64,000 nt of DNA from Sinisalibacter aestuarii. Its GTDB lineage: Bacteria; Pseudomonadota; Alphaproteobacteria; Rhodobacterales; Rhodobacteraceae. Both the position numbers and the translations under genes were made by a program. The notes beneath the pieces are model-generated. The model was not told the origin of the DNA. It made no database searches and saw only the letters and a program-made list of their open reading frames with translations. Positions 17,693 to 25,407 of the stretch are shown piece after piece (within the stretch, counting starts at the first letter, position 1; every line of letters starts with the position of its first letter). The DNA is taken from the NCBI RefSeq assembly GCF_027923545.1, contig NZ_BROH01000009.1:108422-172421 (forward strand), read 5' to 3'.

Positions 17693-18153
17693 TCCACGAG
17701 GAGATCGCCGATTTCACCGCCGCGCTCGCGCCCGGCGCGGCGCTGGCCGGGCTCGATTACGGCGAAAAGACCATCGGCGTCGCCGTGTCCGACGGGATGC
17801 GGCAGGTGGCGACGCCGCTGGAGACGATCCGGCGCAAGAAGTTCACCGCCGATGCCGAGCGGCTGCGCGAGATCGTGGCCGACCGGCGCATCGGCGGGCT
17901 GGTGCTCGGCCTGCCGCGCAACATGGACGGCTCGGAGGGCCCGCGCTGCCAGTCCACCCGCGCCTTCGCCCGCAATCTCGACCGGGTGCTCGGCCTGCCG
18001 ATCACCTTCTGGGACGAACGCCTGTCCACCGTCGCCGCCGAACGGGCGCTGCTCGAAGCCGACACCTCGCGCGCGCGCCGGGCGGAAGTGATCGACCACG
18101 TCGCCGCCGGCGTCATCCTGCAGGGCGCGCTCGACCGGATGCGGCACCTGTGA
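17689..18153 (+). CDS. ruvX: Putative pre-16S rRNA nuclease / Holliday junction resolvase RuvX (YqgF)
   Basis: 154 residues with the RNase H-like fold of YqgF. The first catalytic strand reads [17 protein letters not shown] (Asp), followed by [17 protein letters not shown], the [15 protein letters not shown] motif with the second acidic residue, and [15 protein letters not shown] with the last Asp. The enzyme is linked to 16S rRNA 5'-end maturation and earlier to Holliday junction resolution. The GTG start overlaps the ccmI stop (GTGA) and its own stop overlaps the next gene the same way, so ccmI, ruvX and the DUF1289 gene are co-translated. Confidence 0.93.
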   Translation: MIHEEIADFTAALAPGAALAGLDYGEKTIGVAVSDGMRQVATPLETIRRKKFTADAERLREIVADRRIGGLVLGLPRNMDGSEGPRCQSTRAFARNLDRVLGLPITFWDERLSTVAAERALLEADTSRARRAEVIDHVAAGVILQGALDRMRHL

Positions 18154-18383
18154 GCGAAGCGCCCCTCACCCCCTGCGTGCAGATCTGCGTGATCCACAGC
18201 GAGACCGGGCTGTGCACCGGCTGCCTGCGCACGCGCGACGAGATCGCGCGCTGGAGCGGGATGTCGAACGCCGAACGGCGGCAGGTGATGAACGAGCTGC
18301 CCAGCCGCGCCGGCGCCCACCGGCAGCGCCGGGGCGGCCGCGCCGGGCGGCTGCAGCGGCGCGAAAACCACGGCGGAAGCTGA
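18150..18383 (+). CDS. DUF1289 family small cysteine protein
   Basis: 77 residues. Four cysteines in [21 protein letters not shown] make the family pattern Cx3Cx8Cx2C, then [17 protein letters not shown]. The tail is Arg/Gly-rich. DUF1289 proteins are proposed metal or Fe-S binding proteins and commonly follow ruvX or similar housekeeping genes; no function is proven. The GTG start overlaps the ruvX stop. It is the last gene of the ccmI-ruvX unit; a repeat-rich gap follows. Confidence 0.85.
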   Translation: MSEAPLTPCVQICVIHSETGLCTGCLRTRDEIARWSGMSNAERRQVMNELPSRAGAHRQRRGGRAGRLQRRENHGGS

Positions 18384-18408
18384 GGGGCTGACCGGAAACG
18401 GTCAAGGC

Positions 18409-18525
18409 TCCGGAAATCCGGATTTCCGGATAACCACTTTTCCAGATAACCGGTTTTCCAGATCTCCACTTATCCGGATTTCCGGAGTTTCCCATCTCCA
18501 CTTATCCGGATTTCCGGAGGCCGGT
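18409..18525. repeat. TCCGGA-rich palindromic and direct repeats
   Basis: In the gap between the DUF1289 and sulP genes (convergent), 18409-18430 is a perfect 22-base palindrome built from TCCGGAAATCC and its complement. A 26-base unit (ATCTCCACTTATCCGGATTT and six more bases) occurs twice as exact direct repeats at 18462-18487 and 18494-18519, 32 bases apart, and a degenerate copy (TAACCACTTTTCCAGATAAC) lies between. The same CACTTATCCGGATTTC core occurs at 37.26 and 37.49 kb. Confidence 0.85.
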
Positions 18526-18582
18526 TAACGCGCCCGAACCCGCTGGCGCCGCTCCGGGCGTCCGGGCCTTGCCCCGCTGCCG

Positions 18583-20352
18583 CTACTCCGCCGCCACCGG
18601 CGCGCGGCCCTCTTCCACCGGCGCCAGCGCCCGCATCGCACCGTATTGGCACAGAAACACCTCGCCCGAGAGCTCTTCGAGGAAATGCGAGCGTTTCAGC
18701 CGGTCCATCACCGGCCCCTTCACCTCGCTCAGATGCAGCTTGATGCCCATATCGTCGAGCCGCCGGTTGATCTCTTCGAGGCTTTCCAGCGCCGACAGGT
18801 CGATCACGTTCACCGCCGAGCACATCAGCACCACATGTTTCACCGGGCAGCCCTTTTCGAGCCGGGCCAGCACGTAATCCTCGATGTAGCGGGCATTGGC
18901 GAAATAGAGGTTCTCGTCGAGCCGCAGCGTCATCATCTCCGGATGGGTCAGCACCTCGTGGCGCTTCACGTTGCGGAAATGCTCGGTGCCGGGCACCAGG
19001 CCCACCTCGGCGATATGCGGCCGCGAGGTCTTGTAGAGAAACAGCACCACCGACAGCACCACACCCGCCGAAACACCCAGTTCCACACCGAAGCCCAGCG
19101 TAAGCAGGATCGTCGCGGCGACGGCGGCGAAATCGGCCCTGGAATAGGCCCAGGTGCGCTTCAGGATCGAGAAATCGACAAGGCTCAGCACCGCCACGAT
19201 GATCGTCGCCGCCAGCGTGGCTTTCGGCAGGAAAAACAGAAGCGGCGTGAGGAACAGCGCGGCCAGCGTGATGCCCAGGGCGGTGAAGGCGCCGGCGGCC
19301 GGGGTTTCGGCGCCGGCGTCGAAGTTCACCACCGAGCGCGAGAAGCCGCCCGTCACCGGGAAGCCGCCGGACAGGGCCGAGGCGATGTTGGAGGTGCCGA
19401 GGCCCACCAGTTCCTGATCCGGCTCGATGCGCTGGCGCTTCTTGGCGGCCAGCGTCTGGGCAACCGAGATCGACTCGACGAAGCCGATGATCGAGATGAT
19501 GAAGGCCGAGCCCGCGAGCGAGGTCCAGAGCGAGAGGTCGAAGCTTGGCACGGTCAGCGGCGGCAGGCCCGAAGGCACGTCGCCCACGATCTTCACCCCC
19601 TTGTCGGCCAGGCCGAAGCCCCAGGCGATGAGCGTGGTCGCCACCACGGCGGCCACCGGCCCGGCCTTGGCCAGCACATCCGCCGGCCCCTTGCCGATGC
19701 CGAGGCGGATCAGGAGCGGCTTCAGCCCCTTGCGCACCCAGAACAGGAAGGCTGTCGCCCCTGCCCCGATGGCGAGGGTCAGATAATTGGTCTCGCCGAG
19801 ATTGTGCCACAGGCTCAGGACGATCTCGACGAGGCTATGCCCCTCGGCGGAAATGCCGAGGATATGCTTGAGCTGCGAAACCGCGATGATGAGGCCCGAG
19901 GCGGTGATGAAGCCCGCGATCACCGGATGCGAGAGGAAATTGGCCAGAAAGCCAAGGCGGAACACCCCCATCGCCACCAGCATCAGCCCCGACAGGAAGG
20001 CCAGCACGATGGCGGCGGCGATGTATTCTGCGGTGCCGGGCAGCGCGAGGTTGCCCACCGCCGCCGCCGTCAGCAGCGAGACCACAGCCACCGGCCCCAC
20101 CGCCAGTGCCCGCGAGGTGCCAAACACCGCATAGGCCACCAGCGGCAGGATCGAGGCGTAAAGCCCCATCTCCGCCGGCAGACCCGCCAGCAGCGCATAG
20201 GCCAGCGATTGCGGGATCAGCATGATGGTGACGATGGCCGCGGCCATCAGATCGGCGCTGAACGCGCCTTTGTCGTAGCGCCGCCCCCAGTCGAGGATCG
20301 GGAAAAAGCGGCGGATCGCGCCCAGACCGGCGCGGCTCGGGTTGGCAGCCAT
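18583..20352 (-). CDS. SulP-family anion transporter with STAS domain
   Basis: 589 residues. The membrane part (about 20-430) has the SulP signature region GLYASILPLVAYAVFGTSR and about 12-14 helices including PVAVVSLLTAAAVGN and SHPVIAGFITASGLIIA. A cytoplasmic STAS domain follows (about 450-560), with HVVLMCSAVNVIDLSALESLEEI. SulP proteins carry sulfate, bicarbonate or other anions. Here it is downstream of the DUF442 and MBL persulfide-dioxygenase genes on the same strand, so sulfite or sulfate handling after sulfide oxidation is a reasonable inference. Bicarbonate transport cannot be excluded. Confidence 0.9.
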   Translation of the reverse strand: MAANPSRAGLGAIRRFFPILDWGRRYDKGAFSADLMAAAIVTIMLIPQSLAYALLAGLPAEMGLYASILPLVAYAVFGTSRALAVGPVAVVSLLTAAAVGNLALPGTAEYIAAAIVLAFLSGLMLVAMGVFRLGFLANFLSHPVIAGFITASGLIIAVSQLKHILGISAEGHSLVEIVLSLWHNLGETNYLTLAIGAGATAFLFWVRKGLKPLLIRLGIGKGPADVLAKAGPVAAVVATTLIAWGFGLADKGVKIVGDVPSGLPPLTVPSFDLSLWTSLAGSAFIISIIGFVESISVAQTLAAKKRQRIEPDQELVGLGTSNIASALSGGFPVTGGFSRSVVNFDAGAETPAAGAFTALGITLAALFLTPLLFFLPKATLAATIIVAVLSLVDFSILKRTWAYSRADFAAVAATILLTLGFGVELGVSAGVVLSVVLFLYKTSRPHIAEVGLVPGTEHFRNVKRHEVLTHPEMMTLRLDENLYFANARYIEDYVLARLEKGCPVKHVVLMCSAVNVIDLSALESLEEINRRLDDMGIKLHLSEVKGPVMDRLKRSHFLEELSGEVFLCQYGAMRALAPVEEGRAPVAAE

Positions 20353-20445
20353 CGGCGGCCCCTTTCCTGTGTCATAGCGTGGAAACGGCGCCGCCCCCCG
20401 GCTGGCGGGGGGCGGGCATGTCTCTCTGGCCCTGTCCGGGCGGCG

Positions 20446-20802
20446 CTAGAGCGCCCCGGCGGCCTGGCGGGATTTCACCGCATTCCAGATCGCCTGGCAG
20501 CGCGCGCCCGACCGGCAATAGGCAAACACCTTGCCCTCGGTCTCGCGCATCACCGCGCCGAAGCTGTTCACGGCGTAGTCGGTCGGGCTGCGGTCGGCCA
20601 GCGGCACGTATTTCGGCGTCACGCCGTTATGCCGGCAGGCCGTCGCAATCTCGTCCCAGTCCGGCTGGCCGGCTTCTTCGCCATCGGGGCGGTTGCACAC
20701 GATCACCCTGTAGCCCGCCGCCGCGATATGCGGCACGTCTTCGGGGCGAATCTGGCCCGACACCGTGACCTGCTGGTCCAGTTCTTTCCAATCCGGATTC
20801 AT
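20446..20802 (-). CDS. DUF442/TIGR01244 phosphatase-fold protein of sulfide-detoxification loci
   Basis: 118 residues with a protein-tyrosine-phosphatase-like fold. The loop AYCRSGARCQAIW is the C-x5-R phosphate-binding loop, and IVCNRPDGEEAGQPDW is the other conserved segment. The family is often fused to, or sits beside, Blh-type metallo-beta-lactamases and is annotated as a possible sulfur transferase; its catalytic Cys could carry a persulfide. It lies 13 bases downstream of the MBL gene and 93 bases upstream of sulP on the same strand; a GC-rich hairpin in that gap may reduce read-through. Function in persulfide chemistry is inferred. Confidence 0.85.
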   Translation of the reverse strand: MNPDWKELDQQVTVSGQIRPEDVPHIAAAGYRVIVCNRPDGEEAGQPDWDEIATACRHNGVTPKYVPLADRSPTDYAVNSFGAVMRETEGKVFAYCRSGARCQAIWNAVKSRQAAGAL

Positions 20803-20815
20803 CGCGCGTCTCGCC

Positions 20816-21715
20816 TCAGAGCTTGTTGACCGGCACCTTGAAGAAGACGTCGCCCTGCTCATCGGCGGGCGGCATCTCGCCGGCGCGCATGTTGACCTGC
20901 AACGACGGGATGATCAAGCGCGGCATGGCGAGCTGGGCATCGCGTTCGGTGCGGAACTTCACGAAGTCTTCCTTCGTCTTGCCGCCGCCGACATGGATGT
21001 TGTGCTCCTTCTCGTCGCCGACGCTGGTTTCCCACTGGATGTCGCGCCCGTTGGGGCCGTAATCGTGGCACATGAACAGCCGGGTCTCATCCGGCAGCGC
21101 CAGCACTTTCTGGATCGAATCGTAGAGCACGCCGGCATCGCCGCCCGGGAAGTCGGCCCGCGCCGAGCCGCCATCGGGCATGAACAGCGTGTCGCCGACA
21201 AAACCGGCATTGCCGACCACATGCGTCATGCAGGCCGGGGTGTGGCCGGGCGTGTGCATGGCGAAGGCGGTCATGTTGCCGATCTTGTAGGTGTCGCCTT
21301 CCTTGAAGAGCTGGTCGAACTGCGAGCCGTCACGCTGGAACTCGGTGCCTTCGTTGAAGATCTTGCCGAACACGTCCTGCACCACGGTGATGTTCTCGCC
21401 GATGCCGATCTTGCCGCCCAGCTTTTGCTGGATATAGGGCGCGGCCGAGAGGTGGTCGGCATGCACATGGGTCTCGATCAGCCATTCGAGCCTGAGGCCG
21501 TTATCCTCGATGTATTTGATGATCTCGTCGGCATGCTCATAGGAGATGCGGCCGGCGGCATAGTCGATGTCCATCACCGAGTCGATCACCGCGCAGGCGG
21601 TGGAGGTCGGGTCTTTCACCACGTAGGAAATGGTGTTGGAATCGGGGTCGAAGAAAGCTTTGACTTCGGGTTTCACGGAGGTGTCGACGGGGTAATCGGT
21701 GGCCATGTCTTTCAT
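20816..21715 (-). CDS. MBL-fold persulfide dioxygenase-like hydrolase (Blh/ETHE1 type)
   Basis: 299 residues. The metal site is visible: THVHADHLSAA (HxHxDH), HTPGHTPACMTHVV (His), VGDTLFMPDGGSARADFPGGD (bridging Asp) and MCHDYGP (His). The stretch GSARADFPGGDA is a mark of ETHE1-like persulfide dioxygenases and of Blh. These oxidise glutathione persulfide to sulfite using O2 and a mononuclear iron. No rhodanese domain is attached. It is divergent from the SqrR/BigR regulator gene and heads an operon with the DUF442 and SulP genes, a typical sulfide-responsive layout. Confidence 0.9.
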   Translation of the reverse strand: MKDMATDYPVDTSVKPEVKAFFDPDSNTISYVVKDPTSTACAVIDSVMDIDYAAGRISYEHADEIIKYIEDNGLRLEWLIETHVHADHLSAAPYIQQKLGGKIGIGENITVVQDVFGKIFNEGTEFQRDGSQFDQLFKEGDTYKIGNMTAFAMHTPGHTPACMTHVVGNAGFVGDTLFMPDGGSARADFPGGDAGVLYDSIQKVLALPDETRLFMCHDYGPNGRDIQWETSVGDEKEHNIHVGGGKTKEDFVKFRTERDAQLAMPRLIIPSLQVNMRAGEMPPADEQGDVFFKVPVNKL

Positions 21716-21858
21716 CTGTCTGGTCCCTGGTTGCCGGGGCGTGGCCCGGTGGGCGTTTGAAATGCCGGTCTCCCGGCGGTTCCGGTGTCGCCGCCCGGTG
21801 CCGGGCCGCGTGCTTGAAACCCACTTAGGTATCGCGGCGGCAGCCGTAAAGGCTTCAT

Positions 21859-21874
21859 ATGCATATTTTTGAAT
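21859..21874. promoter_or_regulatory. Possible second SqrR-type site, one mismatch
   Basis: ATGC, eight bases, GAAT: one mismatch to the ATTC-N8-GAAT pattern recalled for SqrR. It lies in an AT-rich patch (CATATGCATATTTTTGAATAC) about 150 bases upstream of the MBL gene start, a sensible place for an operator controlling that operon. Confidence 0.4.
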
Positions 21875-21960
21875 ACTTAGCCGATTTTCGCCGCAAAACG
21901 CAACTCACAAAGGCGTTTTGCCATGAAATCCGTGACTAAACACCAAAAGATCACATTCGA

Positions 21961-21976
21961 ATTCGAGCAACCGAAT
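21961..21976. promoter_or_regulatory. SqrR-type operator ATTC-N8-GAAT
   Basis: ATTCGAGCAACCGAAT is an exact match to the ATTC-N8-GAAT pattern that I recall for the sulfide-responsive repressor SqrR of Rhodobacter. It lies 65 bases upstream of the sqrR start, between sqrR and the divergent MBL operon, so it could serve autoregulation and control of both directions. Nothing else of note was seen in the 325-base gap 21716-22040 apart from the weaker site at 21859. Confidence 0.6.
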
Positions 21977-22040
21977 TGATCCAGCGGTTCCGATCGCGTA
22001 TGTGAGTTAAATGGTCGCAGTCTTTGAGCGAGAGAAATTG

Positions 22041-22415
22041 ATGAACACGCCCGTAATCACCGAGGACATGTCAACCGAAGACATGGACAAGATGATGGCG
22101 AGCGCCTGCGATGCCTCGGCGCTGCTCAAGGCGATCAGCCATGAGGGGCGGCTGATGATCCTCTGCGCGCTGGTGACGGGCGAAAAATCCGTCACCGAGC
22201 TTGAGGAACTGCTGCATGCGCGTCAGGCCGCCGTTTCCCAGCAACTCGCACGGCTCAGGATGGAGGGGCTGGTGACGCCCCGCCGCGAGGGCAAGGCGAT
22301 CTTCTATTCGCTGGCCGACGACCGCCCCCGCCGCATCCTCGAAGTGATCTACGAGATGTTCTGCTCGATGCCCGCCGAGGGGATCGACGGCGGCGCCACG
22401 GCCGAAACCGCCTGA
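22041..22415 (+). CDS. sqrR: SqrR/BigR-type persulfide-sensing ArsR-family repressor
   Basis: 124 residues with an ArsR winged helix: LLKAISHEGRLMILCALVTGEKSVTELEELL, then the recognition helix ARQAAVSQQLARLRMEGLV. Cys42 and Cys108 match the pair that forms a tetrasulfide in R. capsulatus SqrR (Cys41, Cys107), and Cys23 may match its dispensable third cysteine. This marks it as a reactive-sulfur sensor and not a metal sensor. The ATG at 22041 follows GAGAGA; an ATG at 22011 would add ten residues. It is divergent from the MBL-DUF442-SulP operon, its likely target. Confidence 0.87.
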   Translation: MNTPVITEDMSTEDMDKMMASACDASALLKAISHEGRLMILCALVTGEKSVTELEELLHARQAAVSQQLARLRMEGLVTPRREGKAIFYSLADDRPRRILEVIYEMFCSMPAEGIDGGATAETA

Positions 22416-22482
22416 CCCCCTTTCGCCCGCCGCGCCGCTGGCCTACCTATGCCCTGGGCGGCGGACAAAAGGCAGGATACCG

Positions 22483-22980
22483 ATGGCAGACACATTCATC
22501 CCCGGCCCCGACAGGGCCCGCGCGTTGCGCGGCGCGTTCGGGCGGTTCGCCACCGGCGTGACGGTGGTGACGACCACGACCGAGCGCGGGCCGATCGGAA
22601 TCACCGCCAACAGCTTCACCTCCGTCTCGCTCGATCCGCCGCTGCTGCTGTGGTGCCCGGCCAAGACCTCGCAGCGCCATGACGCCTTCGTCGGCACGGC
22701 GCATTTCGCGCTGCATGTGATGGGCACCGAACAGGATGCGATCACCTGGGCCTTCGCCAATACCGCCGAAGCCTTCGAACATTGCGATTGCAGCCTGTCG
22801 GAACATGGCGTGCCGCTGATCGCCGGCTGCCCCGTGCGCTTCGAATGCACGATCCGCGACAGGATCGACGCGGGCGATCACACGGTGATCATCGCCCATA
22901 TCGACCGGGTCACCACCGAAGACGGCCCCGAAGCGCGGGTGTTTCTCGGCGGGGATTACGGGCATTTTTCGGCGCTGTAG
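22483..22980 (+). CDS. Flavin reductase-like FMN-binding protein
   Basis: 165 residues of the flavin reductase/DIM6-NTAB family. Typical are the N-terminal LRGAFGRFATGVTVVTT, the FMN-binding GITANSFTSVSLDPPLLLWCP and the C-terminal HTVIIAHIDRV followed by FLGGDYGHFSAL. Members supply reduced flavin to two-component monooxygenases or act as reductases themselves. No monooxygenase partner is adjacent, so the partner is unknown. It is separate from sqrR (67-base gap) and convergent with the next gene. Confidence 0.87.
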   Translation: MADTFIPGPDRARALRGAFGRFATGVTVVTTTTERGPIGITANSFTSVSLDPPLLLWCPAKTSQRHDAFVGTAHFALHVMGTEQDAITWAFANTAEAFEHCDCSLSEHGVPLIAGCPVRFECTIRDRIDAGDHTVIIAHIDRVTTEDGPEARVFLGGDYGHFSAL

Positions 22981-22988
22981 CGCCGGCG

Positions 22989-23417
22989 TTACTGGGTGAG
23001 GATATCGCGGCGGGCATAGCTCGCGGTATCGCTGCCGCCATCGTCATAGGTGATGCGCACCGCAACCGTTTCGACCGAGCCGAGCGGGAAACTGACGAAG
23101 GGCAGCTTCGAGGAATCCTTCTGCGCGTTCGGCACCGCGTCGCCTTCATAGCACCGCTCGCCATCCCACAGCCTCTCGGCCCCGCCATTGACGCTGTAAT
23201 GGATCGCATCCAGCCCGCAGCGCCAGACCAGCAGATTGGTGAAATAGAGCAGATCCTTGCCATCGTATTCGCGCACGGCAACCCAGCCCGCCTTGGTCGC
23301 ATCCAGCATAGGGCGCACCTCGGCGGCGGTGGTGAATTGCTGCGCCATGCCCGGCACAGGCGCACCGAACGCAAGAATCGCGGCGAGCCCGTATTGGGCC
23401 GTCTTCCTGAAATTCAT
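22989..23417 (-). CDS. Secreted hypothetical protein
   Basis: 142 residues, not recognised. An N-terminal signal peptide is clear (MNFRKTAQYGLAAILAFGAPVPGMAQ, cut after AQ in the usual AxA-like context). The mature part has three Cys and a beta-rich character (VEVRPML..., LLVWRCGLDAIHYSVNG, YEGDAVPN). It may be a small periplasmic beta protein with one disulfide. The start at 23417 follows CAGGTTCTG weakly. It is transcribed away from the glycosyltransferase-like gene. No function is proposed. Confidence 0.65.
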   Translation of the reverse strand: MNFRKTAQYGLAAILAFGAPVPGMAQQFTTAAEVRPMLDATKAGWVAVREYDGKDLLYFTNLLVWRCGLDAIHYSVNGGAERLWDGERCYEGDAVPNAQKDSSKLPFVSFPLGSVETVAVRITYDDGGSDTASYARRDILTQ

Positions 23418-23509
23418 AACAGAACCTGCACAATTTCTCCGGGCGCGTCTTTTTGCTCGCACCGCTTCAGCCTATACTGGCAGAAATTACGAGGACAGGC
23501 AAAGCGCCG

Positions 23510-24511
23510 ATGGTTAGACGGGCGAAAAAGCAGGCACAATTCAACGTGATGGTGGTCGCGCAGGCCGGGCGGCTGCAATATGAGGCGCTGCTGTTCGCGG
23601 CGTCGCTCCGGCTGTCCGATCCGGGCTTTTCCGGCCGCCTGATCGTGGCGGAACCGCAGCCGGGCGGGGCCTGGCCGGGCGATCCGCGCATCTCCCCCGA
23701 TGCGCGCGCGGCGTTTGAAGATCTCGGCGCCGAGATTACCCCGTTCGAGGCGCGCCATTTCGGCGCCAGCTACCCCAATGGCAACAAGATCGAGGCGCTC
23801 GCCACCCTGCCCGCCGGCGAACCCTTCGTCTTCTTCGACAGCGATACGGTCATCACCGGCCCGCTCTCCGAAGTCGCCTTCGACTTCTCGCGCCCCGCCG
23901 CCTCGATGCGGCGCGAGGGCACCTGGCCGGTGATCGAGCTTTATGGCCCCGGCTACACCGAAATCTGGACATCGCTCTACGACAAGTTCGGGCTGGACTT
24001 CGCCAGCAGCCTCGACCTGAGCGAACCCGACGAATACTGGGGCCGCTACCTCTATTTCAACGCCGGCTGGTTCTTCGGCGCCGATCCGGCGGCCTTCGGC
24101 CAGCGCTTCCTCGACTACGCGCTCGCGATCCGCGAGGACCGGCCCGACGCGCTGGTCTTGCAGGAGCTCAACCCCTGGCTCGATCAGGTTGCCCTGCCGC
24201 TGGTGATCCATTCGTTCGGCGGCGGGCGGCCCGGACCTGAGCTTGACGGGCTGGACGGCGATATTTCCTGCCACTGGCGGGTGCTGCCGATGGCCTATGC
24301 CCGCGAGAGCGACCGGGTGATCGGGGTGATCGAGGCCGCTACCGCCCCGAACAGGATCAAGAAGGTGCTGAAGGCGCATGATCCGATGCTGAAGATGATC
24401 TTCCACGGCCGCGGGCAGAAGGTGCGCGCGTTGTTTGCCGAGGAGGGCCTGCCGCGCACCGAGAAGATGCTGCGCAACCGGCTGAAGCGTGAGGGGTTCT
24501 GGATGCGGTGA
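23510..24511 (+). CDS. Putative GT-A-fold glycosyltransferase-like protein
   Basis: 333 residues. After VMVVAQAGRLQYEALLFAAS there is an alternating pattern typical of a Rossmann-like N-terminal half, and EPFVFFDSDTVITGPLSEV contains DSD in the position of the DxD metal-nucleotide-sugar site of GT-A enzymes such as GT8. YFNAGWFFGADPAAFGQRFLDYAL and the later IHSFGGGRPG fit that fold. Acceptor and donor are unknown. The start at 23510 is chosen because upstream codons overlap the promoter region of the divergent secreted protein. It stands alone. Confidence 0.65.
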   Translation: MVRRAKKQAQFNVMVVAQAGRLQYEALLFAASLRLSDPGFSGRLIVAEPQPGGAWPGDPRISPDARAAFEDLGAEITPFEARHFGASYPNGNKIEALATLPAGEPFVFFDSDTVITGPLSEVAFDFSRPAASMRREGTWPVIELYGPGYTEIWTSLYDKFGLDFASSLDLSEPDEYWGRYLYFNAGWFFGADPAAFGQRFLDYALAIREDRPDALVLQELNPWLDQVALPLVIHSFGGGRPGPELDGLDGDISCHWRVLPMAYARESDRVIGVIEAATAPNRIKKVLKAHDPMLKMIFHGRGQKVRALFAEEGLPRTEKMLRNRLKREGFWMR

Positions 24512-24520
24512 AGCGCGCGC

Positions 24521-24871
24521 CTACCAGCGCCGCGCCCCAAGCGCCGCCTGCCAATGCGCCAGCCGCGCCTCCCCCACCCGCTCGCGGGCAAGGTCCGACA
24601 GATCGGCATCGAGCCGCTCCAGCACCTCGAAGTTGACCTCGCCATGTGCCTTGCACGCCGCCACCATCCCCGGCGCCAGCCCTGCCCCGCCCTGTTTCAG
24701 CATGAAGCGCAGCCGGTTCTCCAGCGCCACCGGGTCCGGCGTGAGCTTGACCCAGACGCTGTCACCGATGCGCATGGACGTCACCGCCCAATCCGCCTTG
24801 CGCTCGCGCCATGCCGCCTTGGCCGCGCGCCTGTCCAGTTTCCCGCCCATCCCGCTTGCCTTTCTTTTCAT
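24521..24871 (-). CDS. GIY-YIG-like family protein lacking the GIY signature
   Basis: 116 residues. The pattern DRRAAKAAWRERKADWAV ... LENRLRFMLKQGG ... FEVLERLDADLSDLARERVGEARLAHWQAALGA resembles a short family annotated as GIY-YIG nucleases. The expected GIY at the first strand is WAV here, and the second motif is also absent, so it is probably not an active nuclease. It is divergent from the DUF2239-DUF1330 pair, with 44 bases between the starts, a pairing that I recall from other proteobacteria. Confidence 0.6.
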   Translation of the reverse strand: MKRKASGMGGKLDRRAAKAAWRERKADWAVTSMRIGDSVWVKLTPDPVALENRLRFMLKQGGAGLAPGMVAACKAHGEVNFEVLERLDADLSDLARERVGEARLAHWQAALGARRW

Positions 24872-24916
24872 CCGGGTATAAATACCGCCTACCGACTTTT
24901 TACCCGGGTGTAAATA
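24872..24916. promoter_or_regulatory. Shared divergent promoter with repeated CCGGGTRTAAATA motif
   Basis: The 44-base gap between the GIY-YIG-like gene and the DUF2239 gene contains CCGGGTATAAATA (24872-24884) and CCGGGTGTAAATA (24904-24916), direct repeats 32 bases apart. The first is nested in the palindrome GGTATAAATACC (24875-24886); the second is centred on ACCCGGGT. The second copy runs into the ATG of DUF2239, leaving no room for a ribosome site. It looks like an operator for an unknown regulator of both directions. Confidence 0.55.
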
Positions 24917-25407
24917 TGGCAGACGAAACCTTTACCGCCTTTATCGGCCCGGAGCGGGTCACCCAGGGCAGCCGTGCGGAGCTGGAAGCCGCGCTTGCCC
25001 CGCGCGGGGCGCATCCCGAGGGGCTATTGGTATTTTCCGACCTGACCGGGCGCGAAACCGATCTCGACCTGTCGGGCGCCGCGCCAGCGCGCGGACGGCC
25101 CAAGCTGGGGGTGCGGGCGCGCGAGGTCACCCTCCTGCCCCGGCATTGGGACTGGCTCGCGCGCCAGCGCGGCGGCGCCTCGGCAGCCCTGCGCCGGCTC
25201 GTCGAGGAAGCAATGCGCGCCGAAGCACCCGGCCCCACGCCGGACGCGGCCTATCGCTTCCTCACCGCCATCGCAGGCAATCTGCCGGGCTACGAAGCCG
25301 CCATTCGCGCCCTCTATGCCGGCGAGGCCGGCGCCTTCGCCACCGCCATGACCAGCTGGCCGGACGATATCCGCAACCACGCCCTCAGCCTTGCGCGGCT
25401 CGCATGA
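24916..25407 (+). CDS. DUF2239 family protein
   Basis: 163 residues of the DUF2239 family: MADETFTAFIGPERVTQGS at the start, LLVFSDLTGRETDLDLSG, then GRPKLGVRAREVTLLPRHWDWLARQRGGASAALRRLVEEA, which looks like a ribbon-helix-helix or arginine-rich DNA-binding segment, and a C-terminal helical part. Function is unknown. The start codon is preceded by TAAAT with no ribosome-binding site, so the mRNA may be leaderless or nearly so. Its stop overlaps the DUF1330 gene as ATGA. Confidence 0.8.
   Translation: MADETFTAFIGPERVTQGSRAELEAALAPRGAHPEGLLVFSDLTGRETDLDLSGAAPARGRPKLGVRAREVTLLPRHWDWLARQRGGASAALRRLVEEAMRAEAPGPTPDAAYRFLTAIAGNLPGYEAAIRALYAGEAGAFATAMTSWPDDIRNHALSLARLA

Noticed and set aside
18462..18519. 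Insertion-sequence ends
   Set aside because: No transposase gene lies between or near the repeats, and the copies are direct, not terminal inverted, repeats.
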